Assembly: GCA_965278995.1 (NCBI GenBank)
Contig: OZ257136.1
Coordinates: 682,001-746,000, forward strand
DNA length: 64,000 nucleotides
Source of the DNA: JADJYF01 sp965278995
GTDB taxonomy: Bacteria > Pseudomonadota > Gammaproteobacteria > Ga0077536
Direction: 5' to 3'
Part shown: positions 15,915 to 24,596 of the stretch, piece by piece
Position numbering within the stretch: position 1 is the stretch's first letter
Layout: every line of letters begins with the position of its first letter
Notes under the pieces: generated by a model
Databases searched by the model: none
Told to the model about the DNA's origin: nothing
Seen by the model: the letters and a program-made list of their open reading frames with translations, nothing else
Position numbers and translations under genes: made by a program

Positions 15915-16641
15915 GGCGCGCCGCGCGCCGGCACGAACGGAAGCAGAGCAAGGCATTGTTGCAGGCACGCTCACCTTCGTCGCGAAAATTATCCAGTGGT
16001 TACTGTTGGCGTTGACACTCGCGGTAGTCATTGAATGGGTGGGAATGACCTGGTGGTGGCCCGAGGAGGGTGTTGCCCACAGCCAACGCATTTTGAGTGC
16101 GGAGCAGCGCTACCTCGGAGCTGAATTTCAGCGCCATCTTTTCTCCAGTGAACCAGCCCGGTTTGCCGCGGCAGTCGGCAATCGGATGTCGCATGTCGCC
16201 TTTGACCTGACCCGCTTGAATGATGTCATCACCTGGGCGAAAACCCCGCCGGAACCGGACGAGCCAAGTCTGCGGGCCGCAGTGCGTCGTTTCGTGAACA
16301 AGCTGACGGACTACCTCATCGCGGCCAAGCAAATGCTCCAAGTCTACGGAACAAGGTTGGCCGTCCTGGCCCTGGCGACCCCGGTGTTGGGGCTGTGCAG
16401 CGTTGTTGCCGTTGTTGACGGCTTGGTACGACGCGACCTGCGACGGTGGGGAGGGGGGCGCGAAAGCGGGTTCATCTATCATTGGGTGAAGCGAATAGCA
16501 TTACCGCTCGCGACTGGCATCTGGCTGGTCTACCTCGCCATTCCGCTCACCGTACATCCGACGATTGTAATACTCCCGCTTTCAAGCACGCTTGGCTTGG
16601 CGCTCACGGCGACCGTCGGGAGTTTCAAAAAGTACCTCTGA
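15907..16641 (+). CDS. TIGR03747-family ICE inner-membrane protein
   Basis: The product is 244 residues starting at ATG 15907, overlapping traD by 8 bases. Predicted membrane segments lie near residues 20-45 (IIQWLLLALTLAVVIEWVGM), 150-170 (LAVLALATPVLGLCSVVAVV) and two near the C-terminus (LPLATGIWLVYLAIPL, IVILPLSSTLGLALTA). 'RRDLRRWGGGRESGFIYHWVKR' is diagnostic of this family. It is the last transfer gene before the opposite-strand defence cargo; the transfer operon resumes at 21792. Confidence 0.85.
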   Translation: MGEARRAPARTEAEQGIVAGTLTFVAKIIQWLLLALTLAVVIEWVGMTWWWPEEGVAHSQRILSAEQRYLGAEFQRHLFSSEPARFAAAVGNRMSHVAFDLTRLNDVITWAKTPPEPDEPSLRAAVRRFVNKLTDYLIAAKQMLQVYGTRLAVLALATPVLGLCSVVAVVDGLVRRDLRRWGGGRESGFIYHWVKRIALPLATGIWLVYLAIPLTVHPTIVILPLSSTLGLALTATVGSFKKYL

Positions 16642-16882
16642 CTCGGGCAGACGCCAACGGTATCCACCGCCCTGCGCGTTATGGCATGTCTCTCACCTTG
16701 ATTGTCGCTACAGAGTGGCACGCTGCACGGCGATCGCGAAGCAGCTATCGACCCTGAGCCGACGTTCGGCGAATCACGTTCAATGACTGCTTCACATCGG
16801 CGAGGAAGTCTTCATCTACCGCCCGCAAAACTGCGGTGCCGGCTGCAGGCGGTTATCGGAAAGGTTTCCGCTTCCGACACTC

Positions 16883-17875
16883 TCACCTCGACTGAGGATG
16901 CTCGGAGTTCCGCCTCTTGGTGTTCTGGTCGTCTGCCAGTTCGACCAATTCGAAATCCTCCATAATTGACAGAGCACGCCTAGGGTAGGAGACGGAGAGC
17001 CCCTCAACGTCCAACAGACGGCGCTTCAATCTGAAGGTACCACGTACTTCATGCATCTCGTACAGCTTTACTGGCCTCTCGCGGCCATCGAGCGCACTTG
17101 CTACCGCATGCTTGACGGCGCCTTCGCATCGGGTACCGAACAAGATCTCCACCAGCTCCAGCGGTGAATCATTCGTTCCCTGGGGACCAAGGTGGCGCCA
17201 CTCCTTCTCGTACCTCCAGTCCTGCGCCTTTCGCAGCAGCACGGCTTCATTCACTGCTTCCCTGGCTCCCGCATGTCCGTCGAGCATCGCCGCAACTGCA
17301 CTTGCGCGCACGTTTCGCCCACCACCATACCTCACCTGATGCAACTGTGATTGGGCTGTTGGCGGAACGCTGTATCCGAGACAAATGCCTCGGTGCTGGT
17401 CGCCGTAGTGGCTCCACATCAACGGACAGTTGTAGCGCTTGGCCAGTGACAGGATTCCTCTGTCGTATTGCAGCAGCAGCTCGCGCTCAATCTCGTAGGC
17501 CAGGAGGTCTCTGTGAGGGCCCGGCGGCGCCTCAGTGTACTCAGGGTTCGTGGCATTGTACGCCAGCGTGTCGAGTGTGCGCTGCGCCGCCGCTCTACTG
17601 TGCTTGTCAATGTGGGTAATCGTCTTGGGCCCGCGGTACTTTACGGCGCGCGCACCAGCCTTCATCTCTGCTTCGATGCGCCGACGTACAAGCTCGTAAA
17701 CGGTCCGCTGCAGGGTCGGGACGTCGCAATCGGCTTCGACGCACGGTTTGGTGTCGAGCGGATCGTTGAACGTGCTTGGGTCGGCGTAAAAGACGAGGTC
17801 CCTACACAGAAGTTGCAGTGTCCTTGGACTGAACTGCCGGTACTTGAATAGGACGGGCGGAACTTCCTTCGTCAC
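16883..17875 (-). CDS. DUF2971 domain protein, third gene of the Gabija-like operon
   Basis: The product is 330 residues. I place the start at GTG 17875 because AAGGGAGG lies 6 bases upstream; an ATG at 17938, directly abutting the gajB stop, would add 21 residues. DUF2971 features are LFKYRQFSPRTLQLLCRD, LVFYADPSTFNDPLD, and LAKRYNCPLMWSHYGDQHRG followed by ICLGYS. DUF2971 proteins are soluble, of unknown activity, and common in defence islands. Here it is the distal gene of a single transcription unit with gajA and gajB, so it is likely an accessory or effector. A weak hairpin region (16642-16882) separates it from TIGR03747. Confidence 0.75.
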   Translation of the reverse strand: MTKEVPPVLFKYRQFSPRTLQLLCRDLVFYADPSTFNDPLDTKPCVEADCDVPTLQRTVYELVRRRIEAEMKAGARAVKYRGPKTITHIDKHSRAAAQRTLDTLAYNATNPEYTEAPPGPHRDLLAYEIERELLLQYDRGILSLAKRYNCPLMWSHYGDQHRGICLGYSVPPTAQSQLHQVRYGGGRNVRASAVAAMLDGHAGAREAVNEAVLLRKAQDWRYEKEWRHLGPQGTNDSPLELVEILFGTRCEGAVKHAVASALDGRERPVKLYEMHEVRGTFRLKRRLLDVEGLSVSYPRRALSIMEDFELVELADDQNTKRRNSEHPQSR

Positions 17876-17938
17876 GATGCGCCTCCCTTGTTGCGTCTTC
17901 GGCCGAGGAGGAGCTTGCTCCGCTCTTCCGCCCAACAT

Positions 17939-19663
17939 TCACGACCAAACCTTGAGTCCCTTGAACTTGAGCTGCGCTATGACCGGTGAGGCAGTTGTGT
18001 CTGGTACCACCACGATGAGGAGATCTCGTGCTCGGGTGAGTCCGACGTATCCGACGCGCCCTTCCTCATGGACCGGACCTGCGAGCACGTTCTTTACGTC
18101 CCGCGGCCTAAGGACGTACATCACGGCGTCGATGCTTTCGCCCTTTGCCTGGTGAACCGTCTTGACCGGCGGCAACGGAACAGACGTAGCGAGAAGGCCT
18201 TGATCCCACAGCGGGCTGTCCCCAAGCTCCTTCGTCGTCACGTTGTTTTTCCATGTGGACAGACAAGACAGTTCACATTGAAGAGAGATGTTCGAGAGGA
18301 GCACTTCTAGATTGCCCTTTAGCGCAGGGAGCCAATCGTCCTTCGCCTTCCTGTTGGCCGACGGTATGCCCACGTTTGTTGACCTTAGGAAAGCCCACAC
18401 AAGACTTCTCAATTCACGAGCGGACGCATCGGCCGTGCCATTGACGATCGCTGATCGCAGCGTGGCGGGCGGCGATGAAAGAACGCGGAGAACGCCGTCC
18501 ACTGCGAATTCGAATGCTTCGGCGATGTCCCCCTTGCGGTCCCGACAGATTGCGGCTCGCGCGAATTTCTCAGTTGCACCCTGACCCGTCTGATCACCTG
18601 CACCTGCGATTCGCGGGACCGTGTCCCTTCCCCTGCAGAGCACAGCCGAAGCTTCGTGAGAGTAGCCACTCGACTGGAGAATCTCCGCGAATGTTGGCAG
18701 GAGCTTGTCAATCGCGGCGTCGTTGTACATCAGAAGATACGCGCCATGCTTCCGAGTGGGCAGGTGTCTCGTGGTCGTGAAAGAAGCACCGCAGATGTTG
18801 TTTGCAACGTCTACGATCGCATTGATTGATCGCCTGTTCTGCGACAGTGTTTGCTTCAGGCCGCCAGCGCCTGGCTCAAAGTCGCGAAGGAAACTGCCAT
18901 CGGCGTTGGCGAATTCGTAGATCGCTTGATTTGGGTCACCAACCAGAGACACAGTGGATCCCGCGTCCATGAGAATGCTCAGAAGCGCACCATGGACGTT
19001 GCTAATGTCCTGGGCCTCATCGACGAGGATGTAGGGGTAGCGGTGTGCCAGAATCTTGTGAAGGCGATCGTTGGCCGCCAGGGTTTCGATTGACCAGTAG
19101 CGTCCGAACTCGTGTGTGTAGGCGCCCGTTTTCCCGAGCTTGCATATCGCAGGAAGCGCTACTGCGTCGGGAACGCGTACCGGCTTGCCGCGAGTCGCGT
19201 TGTTGTGGAACAGCCATTTGCCTTTCTCTGAAAGCGAGACCGCAAGTTTATCGATGTTTTCTCCGTAGGTGCCATTGAAAAAGGTGAACCCCTTGAGGAA
19301 TGGTTCATGCCCATGGACAAGAAAGGGCTGTCGCGTGCAACCCATCGTGGCGCTAGCATGAGGCGACAGGATGTGCGACGTGACGAAAGCGTCGGCCGTG
19401 CAGATCAGGACTCGGCTGGAAAGCCCTGGACGGTTCTTCGTCAGCGCTGCGTACTCACGCCGGAATGTATCGACCGCCACGTTGGAGTAGGACAGAAGTG
19501 CCACGTACTGCCGTGACGCACCCATCTGGCTCCTGACTTCGACCAAGCGACGAACGGCAGTGGCCGTCTTCCCGCTTCCGGCGCAGGCGATAACGCGTTG
19601 CCCTACCAAGCTAGCCTCAATGACTGCCACCTGCTCCGGCGAGGCAACAAAGGAGGTGGTCAC
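17939..19663 (-). CDS. gajB: UvrD/Rep-family helicase, GajB-like
   Basis: The product is 574 residues, with its ATG overlapping the gajA stop (ATGA). Superfamily 1A motifs appear in order: Q-motif SPEQVAVIE, Walker A ACAGSGKT (about 27-34), motif II ILVDEAQD, motif III LVGDPNQAIYEFANAD, motif IV SQNRRS, motif V VHQAKGESIDAV, and motif VI YVGLTRARD. The length is short for UvrD (about 720) but near GajB. Pairing with the OLD-type nuclease gene identifies a Gabija anti-phage system, in which GajB binds GajA and uses nucleotides. All motifs are intact. Confidence 0.88.
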   Translation of the reverse strand: MTTSFVASPEQVAVIEASLVGQRVIACAGSGKTATAVRRLVEVRSQMGASRQYVALLSYSNVAVDTFRREYAALTKNRPGLSSRVLICTADAFVTSHILSPHASATMGCTRQPFLVHGHEPFLKGFTFFNGTYGENIDKLAVSLSEKGKWLFHNNATRGKPVRVPDAVALPAICKLGKTGAYTHEFGRYWSIETLAANDRLHKILAHRYPYILVDEAQDISNVHGALLSILMDAGSTVSLVGDPNQAIYEFANADGSFLRDFEPGAGGLKQTLSQNRRSINAIVDVANNICGASFTTTRHLPTRKHGAYLLMYNDAAIDKLLPTFAEILQSSGYSHEASAVLCRGRDTVPRIAGAGDQTGQGATEKFARAAICRDRKGDIAEAFEFAVDGVLRVLSSPPATLRSAIVNGTADASARELRSLVWAFLRSTNVGIPSANRKAKDDWLPALKGNLEVLLSNISLQCELSCLSTWKNNVTTKELGDSPLWDQGLLATSVPLPPVKTVHQAKGESIDAVMYVLRPRDVKNVLAGPVHEEGRVGYVGLTRARDLLIVVVPDTTASPVIAQLKFKGLKVWS

Positions 19664-21378
19664 GGCGCAGTTACGTACGTCAAAGCATCTGTGATGTACG
19701 GTGGAACCGTGAACGCCACGCCGGCTGGAACGATGGCAGCCGCCAGTGCCTGCGCGAACTCACCTTTCTTGACGTTGTTGCCTTTGTCGCGTTCGAACAT
19801 CCCGCAAAACAGAGTGCGTGCCTTGTCGTCTTCTGAAGCTGCAGTCACTTGGGCCTCGAGGTCTGATGCAACCCCCGGATGGATTTCCGCCAGTGCGTTC
19901 AGCATGGCGGTGCGGTTCACCGGGTGCAGCGCGAGGTCGTACTCGAGAGTCTTCTGGGCGAAGTATGGCTGCACACACGAGTTCTTCAGCGCGCTGATTG
20001 CAGTGGCGGCCGCCGATGGCGTCGGAGGGTCTTTCAGCTTTGGATAGCCGGCTGTGTCCGAGTCAGTGAGGATAGCCACCCGGACAGGTATCGCGCTGTC
20101 GCCGAACAGCGGGGCGAAACAGTCGAAATTGAGGCCTTCTGTGCTTAGCACGCTAACGGACTGCTGTCTGAGCTTGATTCCGAGCTTGCTCGCAAGCGCG
20201 TCAACGAGGAATCGTTCTGCAGTTCCCTCAACTAAGATGAGGCGGCGCGCAAAGAACAAGTCGGCCCGGGTCACGTCAAGGTATCGTTGAAGCTTCTCCT
20301 TCTTCTTTCCGCCAAACACTATTTCGCGAGGAAAGAAGGCGCCGATCTTGTCGCTGGCTTGGTATAGGCAGGCCAGCGAGTCCAGCTTCGCGGTGCTCGC
20401 AAAATGCGGGGAGTGGCTGGTCACGAAGACCTGGACCGGCTTCTGGCCAGTCGGAGGTGTCTCAATGGCTTGAAGGTGTTCTAACAAGACAGCCTGCAAC
20501 TGCGGATGGAGGTGCGCCTCGGGCTCTTCGATGATCAAAGCCTTATACGCGGCATCTGGGTTCAGCGTCAGCTCGCTGAGGACCACGGCCATATAGATGA
20601 GGTTGTTGTACCCTAGACCGTTTTGCTCTACGTCAAGGCTTTCGACTGCCAGTGAAAGGCGTGCGGCGATGCGATGGAATTCGGGCGGTGTCAGGCCAAC
20701 CTTGAGCAACTGCTTGAGCGTCGGGCCCAGCATTGCGTCGTGGCGGTCCTCGATCGCTTTCTGTGTGCCGGCAACCGGTGCTTCCTTCTCCAGGTCACTT
20801 TCAAAGCACTTTAGCAAGCTGACTAGCTTGGTCTTGTCCGCGTCGCTCGCAAGTCGGTCGATGAGGCGCGCCAGTTGGCTTGTCCGGCCGGGACGCAGTC
20901 CCGAGGCGGGGTCTCGCAGCGGAGGAAGATAGACCGCCCGAAGGTCCTCCAGCATTTCGGCGGAAACAGCGTTTTCCTCGTGATCGCCACACCAGCGCCT
21001 TGGGCGCAGCCTGCCTGAAGGGCCGGAGGCACTGTACCTTACCCAAAGATGTGCCTCGAACTTGGTCGCCTCACCGGGGGCGACAGGGATGGGCTTAAGC
21101 GCTGGGAGAAAGTCCGCCTCCTCGTCGACGGTTAGGTCACGAAAGACGTAGTGGAACGTGATTTCTGAGGCCTTCCCGGCAGGCAACGTGTGCAGGTCGT
21201 ATTCGTTAATGCGAACGTAGCCTTCCTCAGTGGTCGTCAGGAGAGCACGCAACGCGTCGACAACCGCCGTCTTGCCAACGTTGTTCGGTCCGACAAGGAT
21301 ATTGAGGCCTGCTCTGAAGCGAACGCTGAGTGCCTGAATGCGTCGAAAGCCGATGACATCGAGTTCGGCGAGATACAT
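19660..21378 (-). CDS. gajA: OLD-family ATPase-nuclease, GajA-like
   Basis: The product is 572 residues. I take ATG 21378 as the start (GGAGGAG just upstream, and the conserved N-terminus MYLAELDVIGFRRI); the open frame extends to 21690 but without conservation. The ABC-like ATPase has Walker A GPNNVGKT (about 32-39), GLGYNNLIYMAVVLSEL, Walker B ALIIEEPEAHLHPQL and TSHSPHF. The TOPRIM nuclease has RLILVEGTAERFLVD (Glu), LSTEGLNFD and ILTDSDTAGY (Asp-x-Asp). The length matches GajA. Gabija GajA nicks DNA when nucleotides drop during phage attack. All key residues are present. Confidence 0.9.
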   Translation of the reverse strand: MYLAELDVIGFRRIQALSVRFRAGLNILVGPNNVGKTAVVDALRALLTTTEEGYVRINEYDLHTLPAGKASEITFHYVFRDLTVDEEADFLPALKPIPVAPGEATKFEAHLWVRYSASGPSGRLRPRRWCGDHEENAVSAEMLEDLRAVYLPPLRDPASGLRPGRTSQLARLIDRLASDADKTKLVSLLKCFESDLEKEAPVAGTQKAIEDRHDAMLGPTLKQLLKVGLTPPEFHRIAARLSLAVESLDVEQNGLGYNNLIYMAVVLSELTLNPDAAYKALIIEEPEAHLHPQLQAVLLEHLQAIETPPTGQKPVQVFVTSHSPHFASTAKLDSLACLYQASDKIGAFFPREIVFGGKKKEKLQRYLDVTRADLFFARRLILVEGTAERFLVDALASKLGIKLRQQSVSVLSTEGLNFDCFAPLFGDSAIPVRVAILTDSDTAGYPKLKDPPTPSAAATAISALKNSCVQPYFAQKTLEYDLALHPVNRTAMLNALAEIHPGVASDLEAQVTAASEDDKARTLFCGMFERDKGNNVKKGEFAQALAAAIVPAGVAFTVPPYITDALTYVTAP

Positions 21379-21791
21379 CACTCCTCCATAAATGTCCGTT
21401 ATCGATATCGGTCCAAAATTCCACGCTCCCCGCGGAATGAGACTGCGACCCTTTGGCCCCCGGTTTCGGCCAACACGAATTCTGACGTAGTTTTCGGCAT
21501 AGATCGCCTTAATTCCGGCCGAGGCCGAAGGGGGGTAAGTAGCCCTTGCTTGGCTGAAACTAACCGTCGGGTTGCCGATCTCAAGGGGACAGTCGCTGAT
21601 TGATCTTGAAGGACCGCTCACGGCCCTAAGCGGTCTGTTGCGCTGCGGCATGTTTCTGACCCTTCGTAGGCGCTTGGCGAAGGCTAGCATCGTTCTGTAG
21701 GAATGCAGGCGGCGCCGGCCGGGTTAATCGCGCTATTCCGGTTCTCGGTTCTTCGTCGAAGTCAGACTGCGGGTGGCGGACGATTGCCGCC
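21379..21791. other. Divergent intergenic region between gajA and the RAQPRD gene
   Basis: These 413 bases lie between two genes read in opposite directions and must hold the defence operon promoter. I see a small stem at 21612-21635 (GACCGCT/AGCGGTC) but no promoter that I can place with confidence. An open frame extends gajA upstream to 21690, without recognisable sequence. Confidence 0.4.
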
Positions 21792-22115
21792 ATGCCGATT
21801 GCAACAAAAACCTCTGCATGGATTGGCCTGCTGGCGGGCACTATTCTGAGCCTCTCATTGCCATTGAGAGACGCTCGCGCGGATGCAGACGCCGAGCGCG
21901 GTTCGCTTACCGAATTAGTCCACGAGCTCGATGCGCTGGTTCCGTTGCTCCGGGCAGCGGAGTCTCAAGCAGAACCCGATGCGCGTATCCGCCTCCAGTA
22001 CGACTGGCTGCACCAGGACCTCGCGCGGATCCGACTCGGGATCCAGGAACACCTGAACGCGCCGCAGGCAGAGCCGCGCCGGTTTCCGCCCGTGCAAGGA
22101 GACTACCGTCGGTGA
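21792..22115 (+). CDS. RAQPRD-family ICE protein
   Basis: The product is 107 residues starting at ATG 21792. A signal peptide (GLLAGTILSLSLPLRDARA) is followed by LVHELDALVPLLRAAE and ARIRLQYDWLHQDLARIRLGIQEHL and a C-terminal PVQGDYRR, which match the small periplasmic RAQPRD proteins (TIGR01690) of PFGI-1-type transfer operons. The name-giving RAQPRD motif is diverged here. It restarts the transfer operon after the cargo. The role in pilus or channel assembly is unknown. Confidence 0.8.
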   Translation: MPIATKTSAWIGLLAGTILSLSLPLRDARADADAERGSLTELVHELDALVPLLRAAESQAEPDARIRLQYDWLHQDLARIRLGIQEHLNAPQAEPRRFPPVQGDYRR

Positions 22116-22124
22116 GCCGACCCC

Positions 22125-22355
22125 GTGACTGCCGCCCAGGACGCCGCCTTCAGCGCCGGTGCCGGCATCACACCGGACACGCTCCTGGTGGCGTGCGCAA
22201 GCATCACGCTGACGCTCGCCCTGATCTGGGCGCTCTGGCTGACGTTCGGGACGTTTGCTGCCTGGCAGGATGGCCGCGCCAGCCTGTTCGATCTCGCGTG
22301 GGGTGTCATCCGTGCCTGCATCGTCCTGCTCGTGCTCGGTTTCTATCTGCGATGA
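22125..22355 (+). CDS. TIGR03758-family small membrane protein
   Basis: The product is 76 residues starting at GTG 22125. Two membrane segments (TLLVACASITLTLALIWALW and DLAWGVIRACIVLLVLGFYL) flank the loop FAAWQDGRAS, the standard layout of this family. It is probably a pilin-like or channel subunit, by position before the TIGR03745 gene. The Shine-Dalgarno is weak, suggesting coupling to the upstream gene. Confidence 0.8.
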   Translation: MTAAQDAAFSAGAGITPDTLLVACASITLTLALIWALWLTFGTFAAWQDGRASLFDLAWGVIRACIVLLVLGFYLR

Positions 22356-22414
22356 CCTGCCAGCTGCTGGCCCCGCAGCCTATTCCTCATTCCAATCTTT
22401 GTGGAGACTCGTCG

Positions 22415-22762
22415 ATGAAATTCAATCTGCATACCTTCAACGCATCGCTGGGCGCAATACTGCTGGCGGGTGCGCAACGCGTGCATGCCGCCCTGCCGAC
22501 GCCTGTCGCGCCCAGCACCGGTCCGGCGGCCGGTGACTGGATTGCGCTGATCAAGGGCTACATCAAGGATGGCGGGGTGGTGCTCGGCCTCGCCATCGCC
22601 GTGATGGGCTTTCTGTGGATTGCCTATCTCGCCTTCGCCAAGTTCAACGAGGCCCGGCAGGGCAAGGCCGAGTGGGCCGAGGTCGGCGTGCTCGGCATCG
22701 TCGGCGCCATCGTGCTCATCTTCGCGAGCTATTTGTTGACCGAAGCCTCGGGCGTGATCTGA
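22415..22762 (+). CDS. TIGR03745-family pilin-like transfer protein
   Basis: The product is 115 residues starting at ATG 22415, with GTGGAG 8 bases upstream. It has a signal segment (LGAILLAGAQRVHA), then a small helical protein with two membrane helices (DGGVVLGLAIAVMGFLWIAY and VLGIVGAIVLIFASYLL) joined by a short polar loop, as in VirB2/TraA-type pilins. It probably forms the conjugative pilus or inner-membrane channel. The family name is by pattern (GDWIALIKGYIKDGG). Confidence 0.85.
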   Translation: MKFNLHTFNASLGAILLAGAQRVHAALPTPVAPSTGPAAGDWIALIKGYIKDGGVVLGLAIAVMGFLWIAYLAFAKFNEARQGKAEWAEVGVLGIVGAIVLIFASYLLTEASGVI

Positions 22763-22768
22763 GCGCGC

Positions 22769-23134
22769 ATGACGACCCGCAATGACATCCTGCCCGAGCG
22801 CCTGAATGCCGAGCCCGCGATTTTCAAGGGTTGCTCATCGAGCGAACTCGGCGTGATCGTGCTCAGTGCCATCGTCGTCTGGCTGCCGGGGAGCCTGGTG
22901 TTGGCCGCCGCGCTCGGCGCAGTCACAATGGGATTCGGACTGGCTGGCATTGGCGTGGTTGGCACAGTGATAGGCGTTGCTACTGGCTTTCAGTCCATCA
23001 AGCGCAACCGGCCGGATGGCTATTACCAGCAGCGCCTCGTGCTCTGGCTGCAGGGGAAGGGATGGCGTCGCTCACCGCTCGTCCAGCGCAGTGGTATCTG
23101 GGATCTCGGACGGCGGGTCGATGGCGCGCTATAG
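22769..23134 (+). CDS. TIGR03750-family transfer protein (TraL/VirB3-like)
   Basis: The product is 121 residues. The pattern 'LPERLNAEPAIFKGCSSSELG' followed by two adjacent membrane segments (VIVLSAIVVWLPGSLVLAA, AVTMGFGLAGIGVVGTVIGV) and 'RPDGYYQQRLVLWLQ' is diagnostic. The small two-helix membrane protein sits between the pilin and the VirB8-like gene, as VirB3/TraL does. It overlaps the next gene by 14 bases. Confidence 0.87.
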   Translation: MTTRNDILPERLNAEPAIFKGCSSSELGVIVLSAIVVWLPGSLVLAAALGAVTMGFGLAGIGVVGTVIGVATGFQSIKRNRPDGYYQQRLVLWLQGKGWRRSPLVQRSGIWDLGRRVDGAL

Positions 23135-23783
23135 GCTTGAGATTGATAACGTGCGCGCGCATGTCCGCTCGCTCTGGGTAGTCATCTGCCTGGAGATGCT
23201 GATCATCATCGGCCTCTGGTTTGGTTGGAGCCAGGCACCACAACGGCTCACGGTCCACCTGCCGCCGGATCTGCGTGCCGGCGCCGTGCTCGCCGTCGAC
23301 CAGGTGCCACCGGCCAATGTGTACGGGTTCGCCTATTACATCTTCCAGCAACTCAATCGCTGGCCGGACGATGGCGCGAAGGATTGTGGGCACGCCATCT
23401 TCCGCGTCGCGCCCTACCTCACGCCACAATTTCGGGCGCTGCTCATCGCCGACATGGAGCAGAAGGGGCGTCAGGGCGAGTTGAGCTATCGGGTGCGCGG
23501 CGTGCAGGAATACGCCGGCCGCGCCTACACTGAGTCCCGCGTCGAGATCCTGGGTCAGGGCAGCTGGCTGGTGTGGCTGGACCTCGAACTGTTCGAATCC
23601 GTGAAGGGGATGACGGTCAAGCAGACGGCCATTCGCTATCCGCTCCGGGTGGTGCGCCAGGCAATCGATCTCGAAGCGAACCCGTGGGGTCTCGCACTCG
23701 ATGGCTATGGGCCGGCCGGACCACAACGGCTGAGCGAAGCCGAGCTCAATCGCCCGTTCGAGGGCCATCCCCATGCGAGCTGA
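23121..23783 (+). CDS. TIGR03746-family transfer protein (TraE/VirB8-like)
   Basis: The product is 220 residues starting at ATG 23121. One N-terminal membrane segment (WVVICLEMLIIIGLWFGW) is followed by a periplasmic domain: LTVHLPPDLRAGAVL, VPPANVYGFAYYIFQQLNRWPDDG, and SWLVWLDLELFESVKGMTVKQTAIRYPLRV. These are typical of this family (PFL_4703). It likely forms the inner-membrane/periplasm scaffold. It overlaps the next gene by 11 bases. Confidence 0.87.
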   Translation: MARYRLEIDNVRAHVRSLWVVICLEMLIIIGLWFGWSQAPQRLTVHLPPDLRAGAVLAVDQVPPANVYGFAYYIFQQLNRWPDDGAKDCGHAIFRVAPYLTPQFRALLIADMEQKGRQGELSYRVRGVQEYAGRAYTESRVEILGQGSWLVWLDLELFESVKGMTVKQTAIRYPLRVVRQAIDLEANPWGLALDGYGPAGPQRLSEAELNRPFEGHPHAS

Positions 23784-24588
23784 GCGCTCGACAACGGCCC
23801 TCCTGCGCATCGTCGCGGGACTCACCCGCTGCGCAGCTCTCGCCAGTGTCTGCGTCACGTCGGCGATCCATGCCGAGCTCCCCACACCCGAGCGTGCCGA
23901 GTGGAACAAGGTCCCGATTGAAGTATCCCTTGCCGTCGGTGTCGAACGCCAGGTCCAGTTCCCCGTTCCCGTAAAGGTCGGGGTTCCTGCCGGACTTGCG
24001 ACGCGACTGCGCGTGCAGTCCGTCAGCGATACCGTCTATTTTCAGGCGTCAGCGGCGTTCGAGCCGACACGTGTCGTGGTGCAAAGTCGCGATGGGATAC
24101 TGACCTATCTACTGGATCTCACTGCGACTGTGAGCGAGGCAACGACCCCGCCGATCCAAATTGTCGATCCGGCGATCAAAGCAAAGCCCGAGACGGTGGC
24201 TGGCGCTGTGGAGTGCGCGCCGCGCTCAACCATCGATCCCGTGGCGCTGACCCGCTACGCCGCGCAACAGTTATATGCGCCTGCGCGATTGCTGCAAGGG
24301 CTATCAGGCGTGGTACGCGTTCCGGTGAGTGCGAAGCCGATTGATCTAACTCGCGGCGTTACGCTGACGACGGTGCCGGTCATTGCGTGGCGCGGTGGCC
24401 GGTTCCATGTCACGGCCGTCAAGTTGACCAACACCGGGCACGCGCCCGTTGAACTCGATCCGCGCTCGCTCAAAGGCGATTGGCTGACGGCAACGTTTCA
24501 GCACAACCGGCTGCTGGCCGCGGGAGACGAAGCGGACACGACCGTCGTCTACCTCGTCTCGGCACGTCCAATCGCTGCGGCACGCTAA
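23773..24588 (+). CDS. TIGR03749-family transfer protein (TraK/VirB9-like)
   Basis: The product is 271 residues. A signal peptide (about 1-34) is followed by PTPERAEWNKVPIEVSLAVG and VQFPVPVKVGVP. A beta-rich domain follows, then ALTRYAAQQLYAPARLL and RGGRFHVTAVKLTNTGHAPVELDPRSLKG. It is secreted to the periplasm or outer membrane as part of the core complex. The C-terminal part (DPRSLKGDWLTATFQHNRL) is strongly family-like. Confidence 0.87.
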   Translation: MRAERSTTALLRIVAGLTRCAALASVCVTSAIHAELPTPERAEWNKVPIEVSLAVGVERQVQFPVPVKVGVPAGLATRLRVQSVSDTVYFQASAAFEPTRVVVQSRDGILTYLLDLTATVSEATTPPIQIVDPAIKAKPETVAGAVECAPRSTIDPVALTRYAAQQLYAPARLLQGLSGVVRVPVSAKPIDLTRGVTLTTVPVIAWRGGRFHVTAVKLTNTGHAPVELDPRSLKGDWLTATFQHNRLLAAGDEADTTVVYLVSARPIAAAR

Positions 24589-24596
24589 CAGGCTCG

